From Porticoccaceae bacterium (lineage in GTDB: Bacteria; Pseudomonadota; Gammaproteobacteria; Pseudomonadales; Porticoccaceae), in assembly GCA_028822945.1 (NCBI GenBank), contig JAPKCN010000011.1, forward strand, positions 1 through 17,942: DNA of 17,942 bases, in the 5' to 3' direction. The notes beneath the pieces were generated by a model, which was not told the origin of the DNA, made no database searches, and worked only from the letters and a program-made list of their open reading frames with translations. This document shows positions 7,675 to 14,715 of the stretch, piece after piece. Position 1 is the stretch's first letter. Every line of letters begins with the position of its first letter. The position numbers and the translations under genes are program-made.

Positions 7675-8667
7675 ATGAAGCAAGATATGCTGCTGATCGA
7701 CTGCTTACAGTATATAAATTGGAACCGCGAGCTGTTTGAGGAGGCCCAGCAGAGCGGTCTCAATGCGATTCATGTGACTATAGCTTATTGGGAAAATATT
7801 CGTGAAACGCTAGAGAATATCGGTACCTGGAACCGCCGTTTTATCGATCACGGCGATCTGATTATGCCAGTGCATCACGCCGCCGATATCCTCGAGGCCA
7901 AGCGTCTGGATAAAGTTGGCATTATCTTTGGTTTTCAGAATTGCTCACCGATTGAAGATGATGTCAAGATGGTTGAGATTCTCCATCAGTTGGGGGTGCG
8001 TGTCATGCAATTGACCTACAACAATCAGAGCCCGCTAGCGACCGGTTGCTATGAAGCAAATGATAGTGGCATTACGCGCTTTGGTCGCGAGGTGATCAAG
8101 GAGATGAATCGCGTCGGTATGATTATAGACATGTCACACAGTGCCGAGTACTCCACGCTGCAAGCGATCGAACTGTCTGAGCGGCCGATTGCCGTCACAC
8201 ATGCCAATCCGACGTTTTTTCACGTAGCTTTACGCAACAAATCTGACGATGTCTTGCGCGCTATCGGCGAGTCCCAGGGCATGATTGGCTTTAGTCTCTA
8301 CCCCTTTCACTTACACAATGGAGGTGACTGCACGCGCGATGAGTTTTGCCAAATGATCGCTAAAACTGCAGATATGATCGGCGTAGAGCGTATTGGTATC
8401 GGCTCTGACCTATGCCAAAATTGGGGTTACGACACTCTCGAGTGGATGCGCAGCGGCCGTTGGACAACCAAGGTCGACCACGGTGAAGGATCGGCCAAAG
8501 ATCTGGTATGGCCGCAGCAGCCGAGTTGGTTTCAGCGCTCGAGTGACATCGGCAATATTGCCGATGGCTTGCGCGCTATAGGTTTTTCTGAGTCTGAAAC
8601 CGCACGCATTATGGGTCAGAATTGGTTAGACTTTTTTTCAGCGTCGTTTTCACCCATGAGTAACTAG
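7675..8667 (+). CDS. Membrane dipeptidase (M19)-like amidohydrolase, PA5396-type, with reduced metal site
   Basis: A 330-residue TIM-barrel amidohydrolase of the renal dipeptidase (peptidase M19) family, with no signal peptide. C-terminal family features are present: H155 in IDMSHS, H176 in VTHANP (spacing 21, as in renal dipeptidase) and D245 in IGIGSDL. The N-terminal ligands are missing: the usual DGHND motif reads IDCLQYINW (residues 8-16), and the bridging glutamate is replaced by Q88 in IIFGFQN. The same substitutions, with INWNRELFEE and GxFGREVIKEMNRVGM, recall the Pseudomonas PA5396-like branch found beside choline/carnitine catabolic genes, so this is probably a subfamily trait and not recent damage. 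Dipeptidase activity should not be assumed; hydrolysis of an amide or cyclic intermediate using one metal is possible. It lies 128 bases after the aldehyde dehydrogenase on the same strand. Confidence 0.82.
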   Translation: MKQDMLLIDCLQYINWNRELFEEAQQSGLNAIHVTIAYWENIRETLENIGTWNRRFIDHGDLIMPVHHAADILEAKRLDKVGIIFGFQNCSPIEDDVKMVEILHQLGVRVMQLTYNNQSPLATGCYEANDSGITRFGREVIKEMNRVGMIIDMSHSAEYSTLQAIELSERPIAVTHANPTFFHVALRNKSDDVLRAIGESQGMIGFSLYPFHLHNGGDCTRDEFCQMIAKTADMIGVERIGIGSDLCQNWGYDTLEWMRSGRWTTKVDHGEGSAKDLVWPQQPSWFQRSSDIGNIADGLRAIGFSESETARIMGQNWLDFFSASFSPMSN

Positions 8668-8746
8668 GGTCGGTAAAGGTCCTTTTTTAGGAGCGTCCAG
8701 CAGTAGCGTGGAACGCCGTTGCGAAAGAGTCTGGCGCTGTGTTTAA

Positions 8747-8762
8747 GCGCTGACGTTAGCGC
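8747..8762. repeat. Near-perfect palindrome GCGCTGACGTTAGCGC
   Basis: A 16-base palindrome with one mismatch (G8752 against T8757, a wobble pair in RNA). As RNA it gives a 6-bp stem with an ACGU loop. Its left half also pairs with GCGCT at 8734-8738, so alternative hairpins are possible. Confidence 0.5.
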
Positions 8763-8771
8763 AGCTAAAAA

Positions 8772-8784
8772 GCGTTTTAAACGC
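8772..8784. repeat. Perfect palindrome GCGTTT-T-AAACGC
   Basis: A 13-base odd palindrome; the one-base centre is too small for a hairpin loop, so a dimeric protein site is more likely. It is about 150 bases upstream of the 596-residue ORF start. Confidence 0.5.
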
Positions 8785-8936
8785 GATGATAATAGCGCCG
8801 TCGACAATGCGTATTGAATTAGATTAGTAACCGGTACGACACACTAAAAAGTGATTGTTATGTATGGCGCAGGTGTGTAACAAGCGGTCGCATTTGCGCT
8901 CTAGTCTCCGGTCGTCGATGGTTAAACTCAGTCATT

Positions 8937-10727
8937 ATGGACATACATCTATCACAGCTTTTAGATCTTGAGGGGGACGCCTCCGAACTGCTGCAACAGC
9001 CCGCCGTAGAGGTGATGGCTTCAGTTGATGATAATCGCGGCGAACTGCCGATGAGACCGGCAAACGTGGTCATGCAACTCGATCGTTTGGGTAGCTTTCA
9101 CCAGTTTCGCCTGAGTTTTATGCGCACACTGGTGCGCCGGATGATTGCCGAAAAATGGTCCATAGAGCGAACGCGGTTCGATTTAGATAGCGACGGTTAC
9201 GGCACTGTTGTGTATCAGGTCGACGCGCTCCATAGGCGCTACAGCTTTGTACTATTTTCTAACTACCTCGACGACAGCTTGCGCAACGACCGAGTGATCG
9301 CCAATCAATGGGATTTGACCATGGCTCTATGCGAGGGTTCGGTCGATTGCCAGCAGCTACAGCAATTGCGCAGCAATATCCCGAAACAGGAGGCCGGCAG
9401 GGTAGACTCCCGGGTTTTGGTGCTTTCACGAGCTAATAAGAGCGCCCGCAACTTTAATTATGTGGTCGATCAACTCGCTCAGGGCGAGCAACCGGATGTC
9501 GACAAAATTGCCGAGGTAGGCTATTTGTATCGTACCACTGCAGCCTATGGCAGCGGTAAGCTCGGCATGGCGGACTGGGACAAGGTTCGCTCGATCCACC
9601 GCGATTTTGCGCGGCCGTTTGCGGCGGAGATGTTTACCTGCTTTATGCTGCGCCATTTTAGTTTGCAGCAGGTTGATTTTTTAGCTGAGCAACGCGCGCC
9701 GTCTAAGGCGGTCGGCCTCGACGATGGTATTAAACGATTTTTTGGGATCGGTAATTCAACCGGTCTCGGTATGGCACCCTTTCTTATCAATCACCCAAAG
9801 TTGATTAATCAATGGGTCGAGGTGCGCGAGACTGCTCTGGCTACGGTTATGCGCGATGGGCAGAGTAGTCCTGCTAAACATCAACAACTGCGTATTTATG
9901 TTTGTCGCGTGCGCCAGCACCTGGCTGAAATAGTAACCGAGGATGCCCTTCAAAATGCCTCCAACAAATTGGTTCACGCTGAGTTACTCGAGGTGCTAAC
10001 GTGGCTCGATTGCGTTGTGCCTGCCTTGAACGACTGGCAGCAGCTCACCGATTATGCTTCGAAAAACTGGCGAGTAGAGACGCAGGAGTTGATTAATAGC
10101 CTACTGATTGAACTCTATCCGGCGTTGGTCGATGTACTAGAAAACCAAATGGATACCGATGAACGCTATGATTGTGTTCCCGAAATGCCGCTTTCTGAGC
10201 TGCTGGAGAGTATACGAGGGGCCTATGATTGGGCGCTGCAGGTGGATTTTTCCGAACCTGTGCAACAGGGTATTTTTTGGTACAGATCTGAGGACAAGAT
10301 GGAACCCCGACTCGGTCAAACCGATGTCGATGAGGGTGCAGATCGGCAAATGCAGTTGGTGGTGGCGCGCTCGGTAAGCGAGTGCTACAGAGCGTTGAAC
10401 GCCTATGTCGATGAATACCCGAATGATGATGTGGCGAGATTTCTGCTGCGTCAACCTCAGTACCGCGGTATCGTTTGTCGCATCCAAACTATGGCGCCAT
10501 TGCGATACGGCGAGATCCGCGAGAATCTTGCTCACAGCGAGGTATTGCCGATTCACCTATTGCGTTGCAAGTTGTCGTTTTTTGGGGTCAGTAAATTTGA
10601 TCCACGCTCACGACTGTGGGTGCGTAATACTATGTTTCAAGGCGCGCCATTAATCTCAGATTTTCAGTCGAGCGATGCACAAACACTTGCTGATGGTTGG
10701 CAATTTCCAGTTAAACCTTTTCGGTAA
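8937..10727 (+). CDS. Unrecognised 596-residue soluble protein
   Basis: I do not recognise this family. The protein is hydrophilic, with no signal peptide or membrane segment, and is probably cytoplasmic. It is rich in tryptophan, arginine and acidic residues. Motif-like stretches are FDLDSDGYGTVVYQVDALHR (about 82-101), RTTAAYGSGKLGMADWDKVR (about 200-219), GIGNSTGLGMAPFLINHP (about 271-288), IFWYRSEDKMEPRLG (in the 440s-450s) and a C-terminal LWVRNTMFQGAPLISDF. The length, even codon quality and absence of internal stops support a real gene. ATG 8937 is the only start in the open frame, which extends back to a stop at 8820; no good ribosome site is visible. It is followed after 15 bases by the DUF3726-like gene, so the two are probably co-transcribed and act together, downstream of the imino-acid catabolic genes. 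A catalytic or accessory role in that pathway is a guess. Confidence 0.85.
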   Translation: MDIHLSQLLDLEGDASELLQQPAVEVMASVDDNRGELPMRPANVVMQLDRLGSFHQFRLSFMRTLVRRMIAEKWSIERTRFDLDSDGYGTVVYQVDALHRRYSFVLFSNYLDDSLRNDRVIANQWDLTMALCEGSVDCQQLQQLRSNIPKQEAGRVDSRVLVLSRANKSARNFNYVVDQLAQGEQPDVDKIAEVGYLYRTTAAYGSGKLGMADWDKVRSIHRDFARPFAAEMFTCFMLRHFSLQQVDFLAEQRAPSKAVGLDDGIKRFFGIGNSTGLGMAPFLINHPKLINQWVEVRETALATVMRDGQSSPAKHQQLRIYVCRVRQHLAEIVTEDALQNASNKLVHAELLEVLTWLDCVVPALNDWQQLTDYASKNWRVETQELINSLLIELYPALVDVLENQMDTDERYDCVPEMPLSELLESIRGAYDWALQVDFSEPVQQGIFWYRSEDKMEPRLGQTDVDEGADRQMQLVVARSVSECYRALNAYVDEYPNDDVARFLLRQPQYRGIVCRIQTMAPLRYGEIRENLAHSEVLPIHLLRCKLSFFGVSKFDPRSRLWVRNTMFQGAPLISDFQSSDAQTLADGWQFPVKPFR

Positions 10728-10742
10728 CGGCGCGCAATCGAA

Positions 10743-11492
10743 GTGAAAGTCTCCAAAAACGAATTGACCGCGGCCCTGAAAAAGTCTTTCGAGGGTTTGG
10801 GCTTTGGCTATGGCGATTACTTGGATGCGGCAAATATGGTGGTCTGGGCCCAGATGCATGGGCTCAACGGTCTGGAGCAGCTTTGCCGTGCGCTGCCGTT
10901 TCTGGATGGCCCAGTCTATGGCTGTCGGGCGCTCGAGGCGGAGGCCTCGGAGTTGTGGATATTTAATGTCGAAGGCGCGAGCATTTTGCTGTGTGCCAGC
11001 CAGATTGTGGATATCGCCTGTTCGGTTGCCCGCCGGCAATCAAAAATCTGTGTGCGGGTAGACAACTGTCATAATCGAATGTTCGTGGTCGAGCGCTTGG
11101 CGAACGCCGCGCAGCGTGGATTGACAACAATGGCCTGTTGGTCTACGCGGAATACTTTTAAAATAGCTAAATTTGAGGCGCAGACGCGGTTCCCCAAGCT
11201 GACAACCTTTGCGATTAATAACCACGATGCGAGCCGAGCACAGAGCCTTTTTGTTATGTGTGCTGTGCAGGGGTTCGATCTGCAGACATCGCTTGAAACC
11301 GTCGCGCCCTTAGGGTTGACCGAGCTTGGTGTAGGTTCAGAGTTGTCTAGCGAGTTTTTTGATAACGCCTACAGCGAGGCACTCGACCTCGGAATTGAAA
11401 TGCCCGTATCGCTTTGGGGGACGCTCGACACTCTAACGGCTCGGGTGCTGGTCGAATCGACCGAGCGTTCAAGGGCTGGCGCTGGAGAATAG
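10743..11492 (+). CDS. DUF3726-like protein of unknown function
   Basis: A 249-residue protein starting at GTG, 15 bases after the 596-residue gene. The N-terminus KVSKNELTAALKKSFEGLGF followed by GYGDYLDAANMVVWAQMHGL (about residues 2-42) looks like the DUF3726 family as I remember it; this is tentative. No signal peptide or membrane helix is seen. The middle contains a cysteine-containing segment (ACSVARRQSKICVRVDNCHN, about 88-108). The N-terminal helix pattern (two helices, glycine-phenylalanine turn, Asp-Ala, then HGL..L) also resembles the N-terminus of the Ldh_2 family, represented upstream by the DpkA-like enzyme, so it may be a distant non-catalytic relative. No useful ribosome site is visible, which suggests translational coupling to the preceding gene. 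It converges on the LysR gene, 20 bases away. The function is unknown. Confidence 0.75.
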   Translation: MKVSKNELTAALKKSFEGLGFGYGDYLDAANMVVWAQMHGLNGLEQLCRALPFLDGPVYGCRALEAEASELWIFNVEGASILLCASQIVDIACSVARRQSKICVRVDNCHNRMFVVERLANAAQRGLTTMACWSTRNTFKIAKFEAQTRFPKLTTFAINNHDASRAQSLFVMCAVQGFDLQTSLETVAPLGLTELGVGSELSSEFFDNAYSEALDLGIEMPVSLWGTLDTLTARVLVESTERSRAGAGE

Positions 11493-11512
11493 CGTTGGTG
11501 GCCTCCGCCAAT

Positions 11513-12406
11513 CTACTGGTGCTCCTTTGCGGCCTGTTGAATCAGCCAGTCTTTAAATTTTTGCGCATGCGATTGAATTGGTTTGTTGGATGGCGTCGCG
11601 AGGAAGAACGATTCTGAGGCGGCGACAGACTCGCTAAACGGTGCGATCAAACGTCCACTCTCTAGCATGCCTGCCGCTAGAGAGGAGCGGCTGAGAGCAA
11701 TGCCGTGGCCATATGCGGCCATCTCCATTGCGGTCATCAAAGAATCAAAGTGAATCCCCTGCGACGCATCGATTGCATGGTAACCGAGTTGTTTTAGCCA
11801 GTGGCCCCAGCCCTCTTCATAGCCGATAACGTGTAGAAGACTGTAATCGTTCAAGCTATTGGGTAGGTCTGGCAGCGCTTGTTGGTAGAGTAACGTTGGG
11901 CTGCAGACTGGAATCAATCGATCCCAGGTCAGTCGATCACTGCTAAAATCCGGCCAATTACCTTTACCGTAGCGAATCTCCACATCGGCTTCGCCATCGG
12001 CCCCAGTAAACCAAATATTGCTGGTAAAGCGAAGATCGATATCCGAGTACTGATGGCGAAAATCTGCAAGACGCGGGGCCAGCCAGGTATTAAAAAATAC
12101 CAGATTTACGCGCACACTCAGCGTCCGACTGCGCTCTTTGCCAAATACCTCGTCGGTGACCACTGCGAGTTTCTCTATCGATTCACGAACCCCTGGAATA
12201 TAGGCGCGGCCGGAATCGGTGAGCGCCAAGCTGCGCGGCAGGCGCTTAAATAAAGCACAGCCAAGTTGTGACTCTAGTCCCTTAATTTGCTGGCTGAGTG
12301 CGGCTTGGGTCATGTGCAACTCGGTGGCGGCCTGGGTAAAATTGAGGTGTCGGGCAGCGGCTTCAAAGGAGCGCAACCAATTCAGTGGGGGTAACCTTTT
12401 CCTCAT
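11513..12406 (-). CDS. LysR-family regulator, GcvA-like, last gene of the ddd operon
   Basis: A 297-residue LysR regulator. The N-terminal helix-turn-helix has the GcvA/AmpR-branch form: PPLNWLRSFEAAARHLNFTQ, then ATELHMTQAALSQQIKGLE (residues about 6-45), and LALTDSGRAY before the linker. The effector domain follows, ending with WLIQQAAKEHQ. Its ATG overlaps the IclR stop codon in an ATGA arrangement (12403-12406), so translation is coupled and the gene is the fourth of a minus-strand operon with dddB, dddC and iclR. LysR-type DddR regulators accompany dddBC/dddD in Marinomonas and Pseudomonas, where they activate dddD in response to DMSP. This is the natural DddR candidate, but I did not confirm orthology, so no symbol is given. 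Confidence 0.92.
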   Translation of the reverse strand: MRKRLPPLNWLRSFEAAARHLNFTQAATELHMTQAALSQQIKGLESQLGCALFKRLPRSLALTDSGRAYIPGVRESIEKLAVVTDEVFGKERSRTLSVRVNLVFFNTWLAPRLADFRHQYSDIDLRFTSNIWFTGADGEADVEIRYGKGNWPDFSSDRLTWDRLIPVCSPTLLYQQALPDLPNSLNDYSLLHVIGYEEGWGHWLKQLGYHAIDASQGIHFDSLMTAMEMAAYGHGIALSRSSLAAGMLESGRLIAPFSESVAASESFFLATPSNKPIQSHAQKFKDWLIQQAAKEHQ

Positions 12407-13194
12407 ATTGCAGTCCTCCTGCGCTGGGCGGTGTCATCAATCAACAGGCCAAGCTCAGTGGCCGCAGCATTGAGTATATCGGCATACTCAATCAGTTCGT
12501 CTAGGGTTTTTCGAACCAACGGTGCATGGATAAAAAGGCAGGCACGCAGGCGCTGATCACGATCTATAATCGGCACCGCACAGCCCACCATACCATCCAC
12601 GAACTCTTCGTTGTCGGTGGCCATATGTCGGCGTTTTATGAGCATCAGATCAGCTTCTAACCGCTCTGGATCGACGACTGTGTTGCGCGCATATTGCTTC
12701 AGCGGGAGGTGGTCGAGGATTTTTCCACGGCGTTGTTTAGGCAGCGAACTCAGATACAGTTTGCCGCTTGCAGTGCACCATGTTGGGGTGTGGCTGCCGA
12801 TGCTAAGATTGAGTTGCAGTGGCCAGTCGGACTGCACCCGATCGTAGTACACCATTTGGCTACCATTGGGTATAGCGATACCACAGGTTTCACCAATCTG
12901 AGAGGTGAGTTGCTCGAGTATTGCACGGCGGACAGCACTGAAGCGCTGGCTGTGCAGAACACCCCACGCAACACCGTGCATACGCCCGCCGGGGATGATC
13001 AATCCGCGCATGTTAGTTTGCACAAAACCATCGGCTTCGAGTTGCTTTAGCAGTCTATGAATACTCGGTTTGGGGATTTCTAGCAGGCATGCGAGATCGG
13101 CTGGCGAGAGCGGTCTATCAGCTCTGGAGACCGCCTCGATGATGTGCATGGCGCGGGTAATAGCCGAGCCTTTTTCTTTAACGGTTGCTGGCAT
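12403..13194 (-). CDS. IclR-family transcriptional regulator within the ddd operon
   Basis: This IclR-type regulator has 263 residues from ATG 13194, or 266 from the alternative TTG at 13203, which would overlap the dddC stop codon (TTGA). The winged helix-turn-helix is visible as GSAITRAMHIIEAV, LSPADLACLLEIPKPSIHRL and LLKQLEADGFV (within residues 8-65). The effector domain includes FSAVRRAILEQLTSQIGETC, the conserved TPTWCTASGKLYLSSLP motif and a late VDGMVGCAVPIIDRD segment. Family members bind small carboxylic acids and often repress catabolic operons. The start is 5 bases after the dddC stop (or overlaps it) and lacks a strong ribosome site, so it is probably coupled to dddC translation. 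IclR regulators are not part of the usual ddd gene set I know of. It may sense 3-hydroxypropionate, acrylate or malonate semialdehyde, but that is a guess. Confidence 0.93.
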   Translation of the reverse strand: MPATVKEKGSAITRAMHIIEAVSRADRPLSPADLACLLEIPKPSIHRLLKQLEADGFVQTNMRGLIIPGGRMHGVAWGVLHSQRFSAVRRAILEQLTSQIGETCGIAIPNGSQMVYYDRVQSDWPLQLNLSIGSHTPTWCTASGKLYLSSLPKQRRGKILDHLPLKQYARNTVVDPERLEADLMLIKRRHMATDNEEFVDGMVGCAVPIIDRDQRLRACLFIHAPLVRKTLDELIEYADILNAAATELGLLIDDTAQRRRTAI

Positions 13195-13199
13195 ATTAC

Positions 13200-14690
13200 T
13201 CAACTTGGCATAGAAAACAACGCACCCTCGCGAACACCCGCAGAGGGCCAGCGCTGGGTAATAGTTTTGCGCTTGGTGTAAAAGCGCACAGCATCTGGGC
13301 CATAGGCGTGCAGATCGCCAAATAGTGAGCGTTTCCAGCCGCCAAAACTATGGTAAGCGACAGGTACTGGCAGAGGTATATTGATACCCACCATGCCAAC
13401 CTGTATGTGATCGGAAAAATACCTTGCAGCTTCGCCGTCGCGGGTAAATATGCAGGTTCCATTGCCGTATTCGTGGGCGTCGATGAGTTCCATAGCAGCC
13501 TGCATACTGTCTACCCTCATCACTTGCAATACCGGTCCAAAAATTTCTGCGTTGTAGCTGTCCATCTCTGCGGTGACCCGATCGATCAATGTTCCGCCAA
13601 TGTAAAACCCTTGCTCGTAACCGACTACATAAGGATTGCGTCCGTCGACGACAATCTCGGCACCCTGCTGTTCGGCGCTGTCGATATGGCTGATAATTCG
13701 CTGCTGGTGCTGTTGGGTAATCACTGGGCCGAAGTCATTGTCCCGATCGCTGTAGGGCCCTACCTTAAGACCTTGCATGGCAACCCGCATTTTACTAATC
13801 AGCGCATCACCGGCTGCATCACCCACAGCCACGGCAACCGATAGCGCCATACAGCGCTCGCCGGAGGAACCAAAAGCGGCACCTAGCAATTGATTGACGG
13901 CATTATCCATGTCGGCATCTGGCATAACAATGGCATGGTTCTTTGCGCCGCCAAGTGCTTGGCATCGCTTTCCATTGGCGTTGGCAGTGGTATAGATGTA
14001 CTCCGCTATTGGGGTTGAACCGACAAAGCTAATTGCCTGTACACGGCTATCATTGAGCAGGGTGTCAACCGCTTCTTTATCGCCATTAACGACATTCATC
14101 ACGCCATCGGGAAGGCCGGCTTGCTTGAGTAGCGAAGCGATATATAGGGTTGAACTCGGATCGCGCTCTGAGGGTTTGAGGATGAAGCAATTGCCGCATA
14201 CAATCGCCATTGGGTACATCCACAGCGGTACCATGGCCGGGAAGTTAAAGGGCGTAATACCGGCGACAACACCAAGCGGTTGGAATTCGCTCCAAGAGTC
14301 GATGTCTGGCGCAACATTTTTGCTATGTTCACCTTTTAATAGTTCCGGTGCACAGCAGGCATACTCGACGTTCTCGATACCGCGCTGTAATTCGCCGGCG
14401 GCATCGTGAGCAATTTTTCCATGCTCTTCACCGATCAACTGACAAATCTTTTCGGCATTTTGTTCTAGTAAATCTTTGAACTTGAACATCACTCGGGCGC
14501 GCTTAATAGCCGGTGTGTTGCGCCATGCAGGGAATGCCTCGCTAGCCGCGGCAATCGCATGTTCGACCGTACTTTTTGATGCCATCACGACCTGCTTTTC
14601 GACGGCTCCAGTGGATGGATTGAAAACATCCTGAGTTCGATCGCCATCTTTGATCATGCTGCCATTAATTAAATGTCCTACTCGGTTCAT
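13200..14690 (-). CDS. dddC: DddC, methylmalonate/malonate semialdehyde dehydrogenase (CoA-acylating)
   Basis: A 496-residue aldehyde dehydrogenase of the MmsA/IolA subgroup. Motifs are ITPFNFPAMVPLWMYPMAI, ILKPSERDPSS, the cofactor loop FVGSTPIAEYIY, LGGAKNHAIVMPDAD, catalytic C280 in SSGERCMALSVAV, and the subgroup-specific ends NIPLPVPVAYHSFGGWKRS and GPDAVRFYTKRKTIT. MmsA has no general-base glutamate at the LGGAKNH position, consistent with its CoA-dependent chemistry. The frame is open further upstream, but ATG 14690 with AGGAG about six bases before it and a normal MmsA length is the right start. It lies 25 bases after the iron alcohol dehydrogenase gene and beside a DddD-like CoA-transferase, which identifies it as DddC: malonate semialdehyde to acetyl-CoA and CO2 in DMSP-derived 3-hydroxypropionate catabolism. 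Valine or inositol catabolism is the alternative, not favoured by context. Confidence 0.86.
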   Translation of the reverse strand: MNRVGHLINGSMIKDGDRTQDVFNPSTGAVEKQVVMASKSTVEHAIAAASEAFPAWRNTPAIKRARVMFKFKDLLEQNAEKICQLIGEEHGKIAHDAAGELQRGIENVEYACCAPELLKGEHSKNVAPDIDSWSEFQPLGVVAGITPFNFPAMVPLWMYPMAIVCGNCFILKPSERDPSSTLYIASLLKQAGLPDGVMNVVNGDKEAVDTLLNDSRVQAISFVGSTPIAEYIYTTANANGKRCQALGGAKNHAIVMPDADMDNAVNQLLGAAFGSSGERCMALSVAVAVGDAAGDALISKMRVAMQGLKVGPYSDRDNDFGPVITQQHQQRIISHIDSAEQQGAEIVVDGRNPYVVGYEQGFYIGGTLIDRVTAEMDSYNAEIFGPVLQVMRVDSMQAAMELIDAHEYGNGTCIFTRDGEAARYFSDHIQVGMVGINIPLPVPVAYHSFGGWKRSLFGDLHAYGPDAVRFYTKRKTITQRWPSAGVREGALFSMPS

Positions 14691-14696
14691 TCTGCT

Positions 14697-14700
14697 CTCC
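14697..14700 (-). promoter_or_regulatory. Ribosome binding site fixing the dddC start
   Basis: On the minus strand AAAGGAGAGCAGA precedes ATG 14690, with GGAG six bases away. It rules out the upstream start of the longer open frame, which would run into dddB. Confidence 0.8.
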
Positions 14701-14715
14701 TTTACAGTTGTGGGG

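Larger units (their letters stand above)
8668..8936. promoter_or_regulatory. 269-base intergenic region rich in GCG/CGC palindromes
   Basis: No gene was recognised here. Four dyads with GCG and CGC ends lie within 80 bases: GCGT-GGA-ACGC (8706-8716), GCGC-N9-GCGC (8734-8750), GCGCTGACGTTAGCGC (8747-8762) and GCGTTT-T-AAACGC (8772-8784). Further on are CACT-AAAA-AGTG (8842-8853) and ACACAC (8839-8844) matching GTGTGT (8873-8878). No convincing promoter pair or T-run terminator was found. It probably carries the control signals of the downstream gene pair. Confidence 0.5.

Noticed and set aside
8668..8700. T-run after the dipeptidase-like gene considered as a terminator.
   Set aside because: Only a 4-5 bp stem with too small a loop (AAAGG-T-CCTTT) precedes the T residues, which is not a convincing intrinsic terminator.
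10137..10556. Long antisense open frame opposite the 596-residue gene.
   Set aside because: It is contained in a well-supported gene, has no recognisable family features and no ribosome site; it is a shadow frame.
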